Shown: positions 37,148-46,796, counted from the first letter of the stretch. The stretch: DNA of 64,000 nt from Sagittula sp. P11 (GCF_002814095.1 NZ_CP021913.1:4036501-4100500), one strand, 5' to 3'. Numbers and translations are program-made. The notes: generated by a model from the letters alone, not told the origin.

Positions 37148-37309
37148 ATGCCGGGGACCATCGCCCAGAAAATCCGTTTTGTGCGGGCCTGCCTCCCCAG
37201 CCGCCGGCAGTTCTCCGGCTGGTGGATCGCGCCGTTCGCCATCGCCGGACTTCTGTTCTGGGTCTGGCTGATCCGGCTGGTCCTGCGGTTCTTCGGGGAG
37301 GCCGGATAA
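37148..37309 (+). CDS. Small membrane protein, unknown
   Basis: A 53-residue protein with a basic amphipathic N-terminal half and one membrane helix (WWIAPFAIAGLLFWVWLIRLVL). AAGGAG sits 5 bases before ATG 37148, which decides the start against upstream ATGs. Family unknown. It converges on the RimK-fusion gene with 18 bases between them. Confidence 0.6.
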   Translation: MPGTIAQKIRFVRACLPSRRQFSGWWIAPFAIAGLLFWVWLIRLVLRFFGEAG

Positions 37310-37327
37310 CGGCAGGCGGTGCCCGCC

Positions 37328-38740
37328 TCAGTCCTCCGGCTCGATGCGGCGGCGGACGGGGGCAGGGCGGACCTTCGCCTCGATATGGTCATAGACCTTT
37401 TCGGCCACGTTCTTGCGGGTCGCGGTCTCGATCCCTTCGAGGCCGGGGCTGGAGTTCACTTCCAGCACCTTGGGGCCTGTCTCGGACCGTAGCAGGTCCA
37501 CGCCGGCGAGGTTCAGGCGGAAAGAGCGGGCGGCGCGCAGGGCGGTGTCGCGCTCCTCCTTCGTGATGCGCACGACCGAGGCCTGGCCGCCCCGGTGCAG
37601 GTTGGAGCGGAAATCGCCCTCCGCCCCGGTGCGTTTCATCGAGGCCACGACCTTGCCTCCGACGACGAGGCAGCGGATGTCCTCTCCGGCGGCCTCCTTC
37701 ACGAAGTCCTGAACGAGGAAATTCGCCTTCAGCCCGCGGAAGGCGTCGATGACCGATTCCGCGGCCTTCTTGGTCTCGGCCAGCACCACGCCCTTGCCCT
37801 GCGTCGATTCGAGCAGCTTCACGATCAGCGGTGCGGTCCCCACGAGCCGCATCAGCGACTGCGTGTCCTTGGGCGAGGCGGCGAAGGCGGTGTTGGGCAT
37901 GCCGATCTTGTGCCGCGCCATGAGCTGGTGGGCGTAAAGCTTGTCGCGCGAGGCGGCGATCCCGTCCGAGCCGTTCAGGCAGAAGGTGCCGATCGTCTCG
38001 AACTGGCGGATGACGGCGGTGCCGTAGGAGGTGATGGAGGCGCCGATGCGCGGGATCACCGCGTCGTAGCGCGGCAGGCGCTTGCCGTCGTAGTGCACCT
38101 CCGGCGCCATGGCGTTGATCGCCATGTAGCAGCGCGTGGTGTCGATGACCTCGACGGTGTGGCCGCGTTTCTCGCCTTCCTCGACCAGCCGGCGGGTGGA
38201 ATAGTTGTCCTCCCGGCTCAGCACCGCAACGCGCAGGGCGCGGTTGGGCGCGGCGCTGCGCACGCGGGCGGTGGTGTAGACGTCGTAGGACATCTTCGGC
38301 TGCTGGAAGCGGTCGGTGGCGACGATGGTGATGTGATCCTTCAGCGCCTCGCGCCCCAGCAGCATCCGCGACGCCATGGAGGAGCGGTCGGTCAGCGTCA
38401 GTTCGATCCGCCAGCTTTCGTCGCCCACGCGCAGGGTCGAGGCGATGACATAGCGCATCTCCGACTCGCCGTTCGACGAGGTGACCTGCCGCCGGTCGAC
38501 GATCCGGGCGGAGCAGGGAATCACCAGGTCCTCGCGTCCCGGGACGGGGTGCACGGTAAAGCGCACCTTGGGGGCGGAGGCCGACCCGAAGGTTTCGATG
38601 TCGAAGGCGTGCAGGGCGGATGTCCGGGCGCCGGTGTCGACCTTGGCGCGCAGCGCCGGAAGGCCGAGATCGGGCAGCGAGACCCATTCCTCCCAGCCGA
38701 AGCGGATCATGTCCGTCGGCGTTTCGGGCGTGTCGGTCAT
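37328..38740 (-). CDS. RimK-type ATP-grasp ligase fused to a RimB-like zinc-protease domain
   Basis: A 470-residue fusion. Residues ~10-150 form the aspartyl-protease-like 'ATP-dependent zinc protease' domain ([20 protein letters not shown]). The rest is an ATP-grasp ligase related to RimK, which adds glutamates to ribosomal protein S6 ([31 protein letters not shown], catalytic end [14 protein letters not shown]). In many bacteria the two are separate genes, so the fusion supports one modification system. Substrate (S6 or another protein or peptide) not determined. ATG 38740 is taken, with GGGAG 10 bases upstream. Confidence 0.85.
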   Translation of the reverse strand: MTDTPETPTDMIRFGWEEWVSLPDLGLPALRAKVDTGARTSALHAFDIETFGSASAPKVRFTVHPVPGREDLVIPCSARIVDRRQVTSSNGESEMRYVIASTLRVGDESWRIELTLTDRSSMASRMLLGREALKDHITIVATDRFQQPKMSYDVYTTARVRSAAPNRALRVAVLSREDNYSTRRLVEEGEKRGHTVEVIDTTRCYMAINAMAPEVHYDGKRLPRYDAVIPRIGASITSYGTAVIRQFETIGTFCLNGSDGIAASRDKLYAHQLMARHKIGMPNTAFAASPKDTQSLMRLVGTAPLIVKLLESTQGKGVVLAETKKAAESVIDAFRGLKANFLVQDFVKEAAGEDIRCLVVGGKVVASMKRTGAEGDFRSNLHRGGQASVVRITKEERDTALRAARSFRLNLAGVDLLRSETGPKVLEVNSSPGLEGIETATRKNVAEKVYDHIEAKVRPAPVRRRIEPED

Positions 38741-38856
38741 GCTGTCGTGGCTCCCTTCTCGTCGCTTGGGCGGCATGTTCGGCCCCGGCCTACCAAGGCC
38801 GGGGGGCGGCGTCCAGCACTCACGATTGCGTCAGGAAACGGCGCTGAGGGCGCGGT

Positions 38857-39732
38857 TCAGGCCCGGCGATCGAGCCACTCGCGCACCTCTGTCAGACGGG
38901 AACGTGCCACCGGGACAGAGGTTCCGTCATCCAGCTTAAGAACGTGTTTCTGCCCGTCTCGCGATAGTCCGCGCGCGACGCGGGCTGCCACCCACCACGA
39001 GCGGTGCGGCTGTATGCCGTCGTCCGGCTCGGTCTGGGCCACGATGTCCGAAAGGCGCGCGCGCTGCGTGATGGTGGTGCGGTCGAGCACGACATGTACG
39101 TGGTGTTCGCGGGCCTGGATATGGCGGAGGCGGGCGAGGGGGACGGGTTCCGCGCCGATCAGGATGCGGCGGCTGTCTTCGTCCGACTCGTCCTCGGGCG
39201 TGGCGGTGGAGGCGGCGGCCGGTTCGGGTTCGGGTTCGGCCTGCGCCGGGGGCTGCGGCTGGCTGACGACCGGGCGCACGTATCGCATGTAGATGAGGAT
39301 GAACATCTCGGCGATCACGAAATAGAAGAGAATCCTCGGCCAGATCGCGAAAGGCACGGCACCGTGGCTTGCGACGGCGGTCAGCCATTCGCCGATGAGC
39401 ACGGTGGGTGTCAGCGCCGCAAGCGCCGCGATGAACCCGGGGGTTGTGAATCGCTTCGTCCGCTGCTGGAGCGCGGCCAGCGCGAAGATCACGAGGCCAT
39501 GGGTGACCAGGAAGAGAACCACGACCAGCGCCCAGAGCCCCAGTGTCACGGCCAGGCTGATCTTTCCGAGCATTCCGGGCGCGTCCGTCGCCACCAGAAG
39601 CCCGTAGGCGCAGAGCAGGTAAACCTGGGTTCCGGAGCCCCGCAACAGCGAGATGTATTCCGCGGTACTGATTTCGTAGCGCTGACCGAGCGGGTCAAAG
39701 AAGGCGACGTTCTGTCTGAGGATATGCTCCAC
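38857..39732 (-). CDS. Membrane-bound LytTR transcription regulator
   Basis: A 291-residue protein with four predicted membrane helices (about residues 35-150), a Pro/Glu-rich flexible linker (~155-185) and a C-terminal LytTR DNA-binding domain (~190-290). The helices contain no obvious sensor motif. It would bind DNA from the membrane, possibly responding to an envelope or quinone signal. No LytS-type kinase is adjacent and no receiver domain is present, so it is a one-component system. A hairpin (38783-38803) lies between it and the next gene. Confidence 0.88.
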   Translation of the reverse strand: MEHILRQNVAFFDPLGQRYEISTAEYISLLRGSGTQVYLLCAYGLLVATDAPGMLGKISLAVTLGLWALVVVLFLVTHGLVIFALAALQQRTKRFTTPGFIAALAALTPTVLIGEWLTAVASHGAVPFAIWPRILFYFVIAEMFILIYMRYVRPVVSQPQPPAQAEPEPEPAAASTATPEDESDEDSRRILIGAEPVPLARLRHIQAREHHVHVVLDRTTITQRARLSDIVAQTEPDDGIQPHRSWWVAARVARGLSRDGQKHVLKLDDGTSVPVARSRLTEVREWLDRRA

Positions 39733-40218
39733 GGGGCGACTTCCCTTGGGTATTGGTTACTAGGCAACTATCGGCGACTGTCTGACAAGGATGACCTACT
39801 CTGCCATGATTTGGAAAGGTGTTGAAATGACACGGTGTTTTTCGGCGACTTTACGTCAGGTGAGTTCGCGGCAAGCGGCCCAACCCAGCGTTGCGCGACG
39901 GGTTCGGGGCGCGCGACGGTAACGATCAGGCGGCGGCCAATGGTATCTGAAGATGTCACGTGAGGGTCGATTCGAAGCAGGGCTACGCGGTCAGTGGTAG
40001 CATGGCCGGCCGGCGTCCGCCTTATTGGATGGCCGCGTTCGAGGCCTTCGTTGCCCCTCTGCGTCACTGTGACTGTGCGATGCTGGACGGGAGATGGGCA
40101 CCTGAAGGGCCGCCGGAATTTTTGCGAAAAAGCTGGTCGGAAACCGCTTGACGGCAGTAGGTGCAGCCCATAGAAGGCCTCTCACGCCACGAGGCAGACA
40201 GCTTCGGGCGGGCAGCGA
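39733..40218. other. Gene-free stretch before tRNA-Asp
   Basis: No convincing protein or RNA gene in 486 bases. It contains the LytTR promoter side (A+T-richer, near 39750-39840) and the promoter of the first tRNA-Asp. Short open frames here have no family features. Confidence 0.5.
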
Positions 40219-40295
40219 GCGGTTGTAGCTCAGTTGGTTAGAGTACCGGCCTGTCACGCCGGGGGTCGCGGGTTCGAGCCCCGTCAACCGCGCCA
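40219..40295 (+). tRNA. tRNA-Asp (GTC), copy 1
   Basis: A 77-base cloverleaf with acceptor arm GCGGTTG/CAACCGC, D-arm GCTC, anticodon loop CTGTCAC (GTC), T-arm GGTTCGAG and an encoded 3' CCA. It carries queuosine in most bacteria and is the target of GluQRS, which is encoded at 55046-55897. Identical to the second copy 198 bases downstream. Confidence 0.97.
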
Positions 40296-40323
40296 CCGCT
40301 GTCCGATCACATGGCGTCAGAAC

Positions 40324-40355
40324 AGCCCTCGCTTCGGCGGGGGCTTTTGCTTTTC
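40324..40355 (+). terminator. Terminator after tRNA-Asp copy 1
   Basis: AGCCCTCGC pairs (one G-T) with GCGGGGGCT around a TTCG tetraloop, then TTTTGCTTTT. It implies that the two tRNA genes are separate transcription units. Confidence 0.85.
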
Positions 40356-40493
40356 CGGGCCTTTTTCCAGAGAGATCGCCGGTTTGCGCGGGTCGGCGAA
40401 GGGCAGGGCGGAGCGCCGGGGATTTTCCGCCCGTGCCGTTGGATTTTCCGCTTGACCACCCGGTGCGCTGCGGACTATCTGCCCCCACAAAGC

Positions 40494-40570
40494 GCGGTTG
40501 TAGCTCAGTTGGTTAGAGTACCGGCCTGTCACGCCGGGGGTCGCGGGTTCGAGCCCCGTCAACCGCGCCA
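40494..40570 (+). tRNA. tRNA-Asp (GTC), copy 2
   Basis: Identical over all 77 bases to copy 1, including the encoded CCA. Flanking sequences differ, so the duplication is confined to the tRNA gene or the flanks have diverged. Confidence 0.97.
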
Positions 40571-40798
40571 CTTTCCCCCCTTCAGTGACTTCGTTCGATA
40601 GCTTCGAACGCCCGACAGAAGGGGCATGCGCCGACGGTGCGCATTTTCCTGAAATTTCGTGACTTTCTGTGGAACCGAACGCGCAGCCGCGTCGTTTATC
40701 CCGCATGAAGGCCTCGTCGCTGTGGTCTTCACCGAGGACAGAGATCGCGAATGTCGGGTATACCTGACTGCCAATCCCCCGCGATCCCTGCCAGAAAC

Positions 40799-40824
40799 GA
40801 AAAAGGCGCCGCAAAGGGCGCCTT
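40799..40824 (-). terminator. Terminator of the DUF882 gene
   Basis: On the minus strand AAGGCGCC and GGCGCCTT flank CTTTGC-type loop bases and run into TTTTT. Confidence 0.85.
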
Positions 40825-40852
40825 CTTGGTGGAGTAGATAAAGGGGTAAGCC

Positions 40853-41422
40853 TCAGGCGCCCCAGGAGCGCACGGGGCCGCAGTCCATATGTACGAAGTT
40901 GGAGCCGGAGTAACGACCGACGCCACCGCCGTGGCAGGCCATAGCTGCCTTTGCCATCTGGTTGACGGACCGGCTGGAAAGCCGGAGGTCAGCCGCCTCG
41001 CCGCGCAGGTGGCGGGAGTTCTTGGCGACGCCGGACGACTTGGACCGCAGCATCGCGTTGGTTTTCGGCGAACGATAGCCGGAGATGAGCATGTAGGGCT
41101 CGGAACAGTCGAGAAGCCGGTGCGCCGCCGTACAGATGTCGATGGTGCGGGCGTCGATGTTCTTGACGTCGTTCGTGCGCCAGTCGCGCATGAAGTAGTT
41201 GATTTCCTTGATTGCATCGGCGAGGTACTGGCCTTCAATCCAGTAAATCATGTCGATGCGTTCCCCGGTCCTGCCGGAGTACATGCGGAGGCGTCTGATG
41301 TCGCCCGCGCCGCGCAGGAAGCCTGCTGCGTTGGAGTAGGTGGGCGCAGCTGCGAGTGTCGTTGCTGCGAAGGCGCCGAGGATACCCCGGCGCGTGAAGC
41401 TGCCCGTTGTCGAATCTGCCAT
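40853..41422 (-). CDS. DUF882 murein-associated peptidase-like protein (Tat signal)
   Basis: A 189-residue protein of the YcbK/DUF882 family, related to peptidase M15 D-Ala-D-Ala enzymes. The N-terminus has a twin-arginine signal (FTRRGILGAFAATT). The zinc-site motifs SGYRSPKTNAML, HLRGEAADLR and the final FVHMDCGP contain the expected His/Asp ligands. It is probably a periplasmic murein endopeptidase. It lies divergent from an L,D-transpeptidase, its common companion in proteobacteria. Confidence 0.88.
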   Translation of the reverse strand: MADSTTGSFTRRGILGAFAATTLAAAPTYSNAAGFLRGAGDIRRLRMYSGRTGERIDMIYWIEGQYLADAIKEINYFMRDWRTNDVKNIDARTIDICTAAHRLLDCSEPYMLISGYRSPKTNAMLRSKSSGVAKNSRHLRGEAADLRLSSRSVNQMAKAAMACHGGGVGRYSGSNFVHMDCGPVRSWGA

Positions 41423-41736
41423 GATGAGCGCCTGTCCCTGGTCGCTGTTACCTGTGTACGCACACCTCGTTGGGTGTGCACTGCCATCTATCCCCAGATG
41501 TCGGAACCTGTATGGCACGAATCGCATAGTGGAGAAAGTGCGATTTATGACGAATTTTATCCTTCAAGAGGGAAGTGGCAAAATCTCGCGCAGTGCTGGG
41601 AAGGTGTGGCGCAAATGCGCGGATCGGGCGCCCGGAACACATCGGAGCCCGTCTGCCACGTTTGTGAGTTTACAGGGTTATGACATTGTTAGACAAGTTT
41701 AAATCAAGGGCGGACAGAAGATATGAGGGTCAAGGA
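41423..41736. promoter_or_regulatory. Divergent promoter region with two inverted repeats
   Basis: A gene-free stretch of 314 bases between the DUF882 and L,D-transpeptidase genes. It contains GCACACC/GGTGTGC (41460-41479) and AATCGCA/TGCGATT (41520-41545), both candidate operators, in sequence more A+T-rich than the surroundings. Confidence 0.5.
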
Positions 41737-43359
41737 ATGAAAGTTGCGAAGGTCGGGCTGCGTGCCCTTTTGCTGGCCGGTGTGATGGCTGCCGCCTTGC
41801 CCGCGGTCGGCGCGGCAGAGGAATTGTCCTTCAAGGTGACGGCCTACAAGCAGGCCGTGGCGGAACACGTCGGGCAGAATGAAAGCATCGCCGCCTTCTA
41901 CCGTGCACGCGGGTTCGAGCCGATCTGGACCGGCCCCTCCGAGGAGGATCGCGCCCGTCGCGTGGCGCTGCTGGAAGCCTTTGCCATGGCTGACGTGCAC
42001 GGCCTGCCCACCCGTCTTTATAATGAGCACACCCTGCGCGCGCAGCTGGCCGCCGCCACGTCCGGCCGCGACCGCGGCCTTCTGGAGGTGGAACTGTCGA
42101 AGCTGTTCATCAGCTTCGCCAACGATCTGCAGACCGGCGTGCTGGACGATCCGGGCGCCGTGGTGTCCGACATCAAGCGCGAGGTCCCGCGCCGCGCGCC
42201 CGAGGAACTGCTGTCGCGTCTGACGACCGAGCGTCCCGATGCCGTGTTCCGCAGCCTCGTCCCGCCGACCGCCGAATACTCGCGCCTGATGCGCGCCAAG
42301 CTGATGCTGGAACAGCGCATCCGTCACGGCGGCTGGGGCCCCATCGTGCAGGCGTCGAGCCTCGAGCCGGGGCAGAGCGGGCCTGACGTGGTCGCCCTGC
42401 GCAACCGTCTTGTCGCGATGAACTATCTCAAGCCGTCGCTGACCACCCGCTACGACGAGAACATGACCGCCGCCGTGCGCGCGGTGCAGGAGGATCACGG
42501 GCTCGAGGTCGACGGCGTGGCCGGTGCATCGACCATGAAGGCGATCAACGCCGCGCCCGAAGAGCGGCTGAAGTCGATCATGGTCGCCATGGAGCGTGAG
42601 CGCTGGCTGAACTTCCCCGAGGGGCGGGGCAAGCGGCACGTCCTCGTCAACCTCGTGGATTTCCATGCCCAGATCATCGACGACGACAAGGTGACGTTCG
42701 AGACGCGCTCGGTCATCGGGCAGAACCAGTCGACCCATCGTACGCCGGAATTCTCCGACATGATGGAGCACATGGTCATCAACCCGTTCTGGTACGTGCC
42801 GCGGTCGATCATCGTGAACGAATACCTGCCGCTGCTGCGCTCCAACCCGGGCGCGGCAGGCCATCTGGAGATCATCGACGGCCGTGGCCGCGTGGTCAGC
42901 CGGGGCCAGAGCTTTGCGCAGTATTCCAGCCGCAGCTTCCCCTATTCGATGCGCCAGCGTCCTGGGCCGCGCAACGCGCTGGGGACGGTGAAGTTCATGT
43001 TCCCGAACAAGTACAACATCTACCTGCACGACACCCCGTCGCAGAGCCTGTTCTCCCGCGAGGTGCGGACCTTCTCGCACGGCTGCGTTCGTCTGAACGA
43101 TCCGCATGACTTCGCCTACGTGCTGCTGTCCCGGCAGGAGCAGGATCCGGTGAACTTCTTCCAGTCGATCCTGCGGTCGGGTCAGAACACCAAGGTGCCG
43201 CTGGCGGAGCCGATCCCGGTGCATCTGGTCTATCGCACGGCCTTCACCCAGGCGAAGGGCAACGTGAACTTCCGCGACGACGTCTATGGCCGCGACGAGA
43301 TCCTGTGGCGTGCGCTGCAGAACGAAGGCGTGTCGCTGATGACCCACTGGGACAGCTGA
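41737..43359 (+). CDS. L,D-transpeptidase (YcbB-like)
   Basis: A 540-residue periplasmic cross-linking enzyme forming 3-3 peptide bridges in peptidoglycan. It has a signal peptide ([22 protein letters not shown]), a family-specific N-terminal domain, a peptidoglycan-binding domain ([12 protein letters not shown]...[14 protein letters not shown]) and the YkuD catalytic domain with SHGCVRL (Cys450). ATG 41737 has CAAGGA upstream; ATG 41680 would add 19 residues before the signal peptide. Confidence 0.93.
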   Translation: MKVAKVGLRALLLAGVMAAALPAVGAAEELSFKVTAYKQAVAEHVGQNESIAAFYRARGFEPIWTGPSEEDRARRVALLEAFAMADVHGLPTRLYNEHTLRAQLAAATSGRDRGLLEVELSKLFISFANDLQTGVLDDPGAVVSDIKREVPRRAPEELLSRLTTERPDAVFRSLVPPTAEYSRLMRAKLMLEQRIRHGGWGPIVQASSLEPGQSGPDVVALRNRLVAMNYLKPSLTTRYDENMTAAVRAVQEDHGLEVDGVAGASTMKAINAAPEERLKSIMVAMERERWLNFPEGRGKRHVLVNLVDFHAQIIDDDKVTFETRSVIGQNQSTHRTPEFSDMMEHMVINPFWYVPRSIIVNEYLPLLRSNPGAAGHLEIIDGRGRVVSRGQSFAQYSSRSFPYSMRQRPGPRNALGTVKFMFPNKYNIYLHDTPSQSLFSREVRTFSHGCVRLNDPHDFAYVLLSRQEQDPVNFFQSILRSGQNTKVPLAEPIPVHLVYRTAFTQAKGNVNFRDDVYGRDEILWRALQNEGVSLMTHWDS

Positions 43360-43389
43360 GCGGCGACGCATACTCTATGGTGACAATGG

Positions 43390-43416
43390 AAGGCGTGCCC
43401 GGTCGGGCGCGCCTTT
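43390..43416 (+). terminator. Terminator of the L,D-transpeptidase gene
   Basis: AAGGCGTGCCC and GGGCGCGCCTT (one G-T pair) around GGTC, followed by TTTT. Confidence 0.85.
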
Positions 43417-43526
43417 TGCATTCGCAGGTGCGGCGGGCGGGCAGGGGCGAAGCAGGGTTGAACCCCGGTGCGCCCAGCCTCTACATCTGCGACGGCGGCG
43501 CAGGCCGCGAAACGGCAGGAGCGGGC

Positions 43527-44618
43527 ATGGCCTATACCATCCAGGAGATAGCAGCAGCGGTCGGCATGACGGCGCATGGCGACGTGTCGCTGAAGGTGGA
43601 CGGCGTGGCAGAGCCGCAATCCGCCGGGCCGGACGATATCGCGCTGGCCATGCGGCCCGAATACGCCGCGCGGATCGGCGAAGGGCGCGCGCGGGTGGCC
43701 GTGCTCTGGGACGGGGCGGACTGGCAGGGCCTTGGGCTGAAGGCGGCGCTGACCTCTCCTCGGCCGCGGTTCGCGCTGTCGGGGCTGGCCGGCATGATGG
43801 ACCCGGGGCAGGGCTACGGCACCGGGGTGCACCCGTCGGCGGTGATCGACCCTTCGGCCGAGATCGGCGAGGGCGCGTCGGTCGGGCCGTTCTGCGTGGT
43901 CGGTGCGCGCGCACGGATCGGGGCGGGCAGCACGCTCGGCCCGCAATGTTATATCGGCGAGGACGTGACGGTGGGCGAAGGTGCCCTGCTGCACACCGGC
44001 GTGCGGCTTATGGCCCGCGTGACCGTGGGCGACCGGCTGATCGCGCACCCGGGCGTGGTGATTGGCGGCGACGGCTTCTCCTTCGTCACGCCGGAGCCGT
44101 CCGGGGTCGAGAAGGCGCGTGCCAGCCTTGGCGGCGAGGGCACCGACAGCGCGCAATCCTGGGCGCGGATCGCCTCGCTCGGCGCGGTGACGGTGGGCGA
44201 CGACGTGGAGATCGGGTGCAACAGCTGCATCGACCGGGGATCGGTGCGCGACACGCAGGTGGGATCGGGCGTGAAGATCGACAACCTCGTGCAGATCGGC
44301 CACAACGTGCGTGTGGGCCGCGACAGCATGATCTGCGCGGGCGCTGCCATCGCGGGATCGACGGTGCTGGGCACGAACGTGGTGGTCGGCGGCTGCGCGG
44401 GGATTTCCGACAACCTGAAGATCGGCGACCGGGTGATCCTGGGCGGCGGGACGATGGTTCTGTCGAACGTCCCGGAGGGCCGCGTGATGCTTGGCTACCC
44501 GGCGATGAAGATGGACAGCCACGTCGAAAGCTACAAGGGCCTGAGGCGCCTGCCGCGGCTGTTCCGGGATGTCGCGGACCTCAAGAAAGCGGTTTCAAAG
44601 TTGACGGGGAATGACTAA
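43527..44618 (+). CDS. lpxD: UDP-3-O-acylglucosamine N-acyltransferase LpxD
   Basis: A 363-residue left-handed beta-helix acyltransferase that adds the second hydroxyacyl chain in lipid A synthesis. Hexapeptide repeats fill residues ~110-320 ([21 protein letters not shown]), and the catalytic histidine region is around [18 protein letters not shown] precedes ATG 43527. In most proteobacteria lpxD sits with fabZ-lpxA; here it is followed by a dedicated acyl carrier protein and ketosynthase instead, so it may use their product. Confidence 0.93.
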   Translation: MAYTIQEIAAAVGMTAHGDVSLKVDGVAEPQSAGPDDIALAMRPEYAARIGEGRARVAVLWDGADWQGLGLKAALTSPRPRFALSGLAGMMDPGQGYGTGVHPSAVIDPSAEIGEGASVGPFCVVGARARIGAGSTLGPQCYIGEDVTVGEGALLHTGVRLMARVTVGDRLIAHPGVVIGGDGFSFVTPEPSGVEKARASLGGEGTDSAQSWARIASLGAVTVGDDVEIGCNSCIDRGSVRDTQVGSGVKIDNLVQIGHNVRVGRDSMICAGAAIAGSTVLGTNVVVGGCAGISDNLKIGDRVILGGGTMVLSNVPEGRVMLGYPAMKMDSHVESYKGLRRLPRLFRDVADLKKAVSKLTGND

Positions 44619-44652
44619 GTCTCCGCCAACCTGAGGAAGTGGGACCAGGACT

Positions 44653-44913
44653 ATGGACGTCAAGGACAAGGTGATCGCGATCATCGCGGAACAGGCGATG
44701 CTGGAGCCTTCGGACATCACGCTGGACAGCACGCCGGAAGGCATCGGAATCGACAGCCTCGGGCTTGTCGAAGCGATCTTCGCCATCGAGGAGACCTTCG
44801 ACATCTCCATCCCGTTCAACGCCAATGAACCGGAAGCGTCGGACTTCGACATTTCTTCTGTCGGCAGCATCGTCGCCGGAATCGAGCGGCTGGTGGCCGA
44901 GAAGACGGCGTGA
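44653..44913 (+). CDS. Acyl carrier protein, specialised
   Basis: An 86-residue acyl carrier protein with the 4'-phosphopantetheine site GIDSLGLVE (Ser35). The C-terminal region (FNANEPEASDFDISSVGSI) is unlike housekeeping AcpP and recalls secondary ACPs such as AcpXL or NodF. It overlaps the ketosynthase start (GTGA), so the two are made together. A role in a special acyl chain for lipid A or another envelope lipid is inferred from lpxD next door. Confidence 0.85.
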   Translation: MDVKDKVIAIIAEQAMLEPSDITLDSTPEGIGIDSLGLVEAIFAIEETFDISIPFNANEPEASDFDISSVGSIVAGIERLVAEKTA

Positions 44914-46118
44914 AACGGGTCGTCATTACCGGGGCGGGGACGGTCAACGCGCTGGGTCAGGACGTGGCCGCGACCTACGAGGCCATGCGCGAGGGCCGGT
45001 GCGGCATCGGCCCGCTGGAATTCCGCGACGTCGAGAGGCTGGCGATCCGCATCGGCGGGCAGGTGAAGGGGTTCGAGGCCGAGGCCGTCTTCAACCGGCA
45101 GCAGCTTTCGCTTTACGACCGGTTCACCCAGTTCACCCTGCTCGCCGCACGCGAGGCGGTGCGGCAGTCGGGGCTGGAGTTCTCCGGCGAGATGGCGGAC
45201 CGTTCCGGCGTGGTGCTGGGCAATTCCGGCGGCGGGCTGCTGACCCAGGACGAGAATTACCGCGCGGTCTACGAGGAGGGGAAGAACCGGGTTCATCCCT
45301 TCGTCGTGCCGAAGCTGATGAACAACGCCGCCGCCAGCCACGTGTCGATGGAGTTCAACCTGCGCGGTCCGAGTTTCACCGTCTCGACCGCCTGCGCGTC
45401 GTCGAACCATGCGATGGGGCAGGCCTTCCAGATGATCCGTTCCGGCATGTGCCACGCGATGATCACCGGCGGATCGGAATCCATGCTGTGCTTTGGCGGG
45501 GTGAAAGCCTGGGAAGGGCTGCGGGTCATGTCGAAGGACGCCTGCCGCCCGTTCAGCGCCAACCGCTCGGGCATGGTGCAGGGCGAGGGCGCGGGCGTCT
45601 TCGTCTTCGAGGAATACGAGCATGCGCGGGCGCGCGGTGCGGAAATCCTGGGCGAGGTGCTGGGTTTCGCGATGACCTCCGACGCGGCGGATATCGTGAT
45701 GCCGTCGAAGCAGGGTGCGGCCCGGGCGATTTCCGGCGCGCTGCGCGATGCGCGGGTCGACCGCACCCGGGTGGGCTACATCAATGCCCATGGCACCGGC
45801 ACCGCGGCCAACGACAAGACGGAATGCGCGGCGGTCGCCGATGTCTTCGGCACCCACGCGGACGACCTGATGATCTCTTCGACCAAGTCGATGCACGGCC
45901 ACCTGATCGGCGGCACCGGCGCGGTGGAACTGCTGGCCTGCCTCATGGCGCTGAACGACGGCGTGATCGCGCCGACCATCGGCTACGAGGAACCGGACCC
46001 GGAGTGCGCGCTCGACGTGGTGCCGAACGAGGCGCGCGAGGCCGAGGTGGACGTGGTCCTGTCGAACGCCTTCGCCTTCGGTGGCCTGAACGCCGTGCTG
46101 GTGCTGGGCCGGGCGTGA
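44910..46118 (+). CDS. Beta-ketoacyl-ACP synthase (FabF-like)
   Basis: A 402-residue condensing enzyme with the Cys-His-His triad of KAS I/II: Cys162 (TACASS), His294 (NAHGTGT) and His331 (GHLIGG). The start is GTG at 44910, overlapping the ACP stop. It condenses malonyl-ACP with an acyl chain, presumably on the adjacent ACP. It differs from the main fabF, which usually sits with fabD-fabG-acpP. A second KAS or dehydratase, as in the AcpXL cluster of Rhizobiales, is not present here. Confidence 0.9.
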   Translation: MKRVVITGAGTVNALGQDVAATYEAMREGRCGIGPLEFRDVERLAIRIGGQVKGFEAEAVFNRQQLSLYDRFTQFTLLAAREAVRQSGLEFSGEMADRSGVVLGNSGGGLLTQDENYRAVYEEGKNRVHPFVVPKLMNNAAASHVSMEFNLRGPSFTVSTACASSNHAMGQAFQMIRSGMCHAMITGGSESMLCFGGVKAWEGLRVMSKDACRPFSANRSGMVQGEGAGVFVFEEYEHARARGAEILGEVLGFAMTSDAADIVMPSKQGAARAISGALRDARVDRTRVGYINAHGTGTAANDKTECAAVADVFGTHADDLMISSTKSMHGHLIGGTGAVELLACLMALNDGVIAPTIGYEEPDPECALDVVPNEAREAEVDVVLSNAFAFGGLNAVLVLGRA

Positions 46119-46193
46119 CCCTTTTTCGGATCGTGCGCGCTGCCGCGCGCGCATGTCGTCTCGTCGGCGGCCTTCGGCCTTCTCCTCGGTGAT

Positions 46194-46229
46194 GTGCCTC
46201 CGGCGGAGGTATTTTCGCCAGGATGAAGG
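46194..46229 (+). repeat. Dispersed intergenic repeat, copy E
   Basis: TGCCTCCGGCGGAGGTATTT followed by TCGCCAGGATGAAG, 75 bases after the ketosynthase stop on the same strand. A GCGCGC-rich patch precedes it (46124-46150), as for copy B. Confidence 0.7.
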
Positions 46230-46298
46230 GGGCCGAGGAACGTATGTGTCGAGCCCCGCGTTTTCCCTTCAATCGAAACGAATTTGAAGGAGGACGAC

Positions 46299-46796
46299 AT
46301 GACCCTCGAGACATTGCAGGACGTCTACGTCGATCAGCTGCAGGACCTCTACAGCGCCTGTGAACAGGCCCAGAAGGTGATGGACGATCTGACCGCCAAG
46401 GCGGAGAACGAAGAGCTGCGTGCCGCGCTGGAGCATGGCAAGAGCGGCATTTCCGACGGGCGCGCCCAACTGGCCGGCCTGATCAAGGCACACGGTGCCG
46501 ATCCCAAGGGAGAGCACTGCAAGGGTATGCAGGGCTTGGTGGCCGAGGCCCGTGCCCATGCGATCGATGCCGATTTCGGTGACGGTGCGGTGCGCGATGC
46601 GATGATCATCACGCAGTACCAGCGCATGACCCATTACGCCATCGCGGGCTATGGCTGCTGCGCGGCCTTTGCCAACCGTCTGGAGCATCTCGACGATGCC
46701 AAGACGCTGGGCGGGATGCTGGATGCGGCTTACTCCGGTGATCGTCACTTTTCCGGCATCGCCATGGGCGACGTGAACCGCGCCGCCGCGGAGTGA
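46299..46796 (+). CDS. DUF892 (YciE/YciF) ferritin-like protein
   Basis: A 165-residue four-helix protein of the YciE/YciF family, structurally related to ferritins and rubrerythrins and often stress-induced. AAGGAGG sits just before ATG 46299. Acidic and histidine residues on the helices (ELRAALEHGKSG, MTHYAIAGYG) could bind metal. Its biochemical activity is not established. Monocistronic, with a terminator about 100 bases downstream. Confidence 0.85.
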   Translation: MTLETLQDVYVDQLQDLYSACEQAQKVMDDLTAKAENEELRAALEHGKSGISDGRAQLAGLIKAHGADPKGEHCKGMQGLVAEARAHAIDADFGDGAVRDAMIITQYQRMTHYAIAGYGCCAAFANRLEHLDDAKTLGGMLDAAYSGDRHFSGIAMGDVNRAAAE

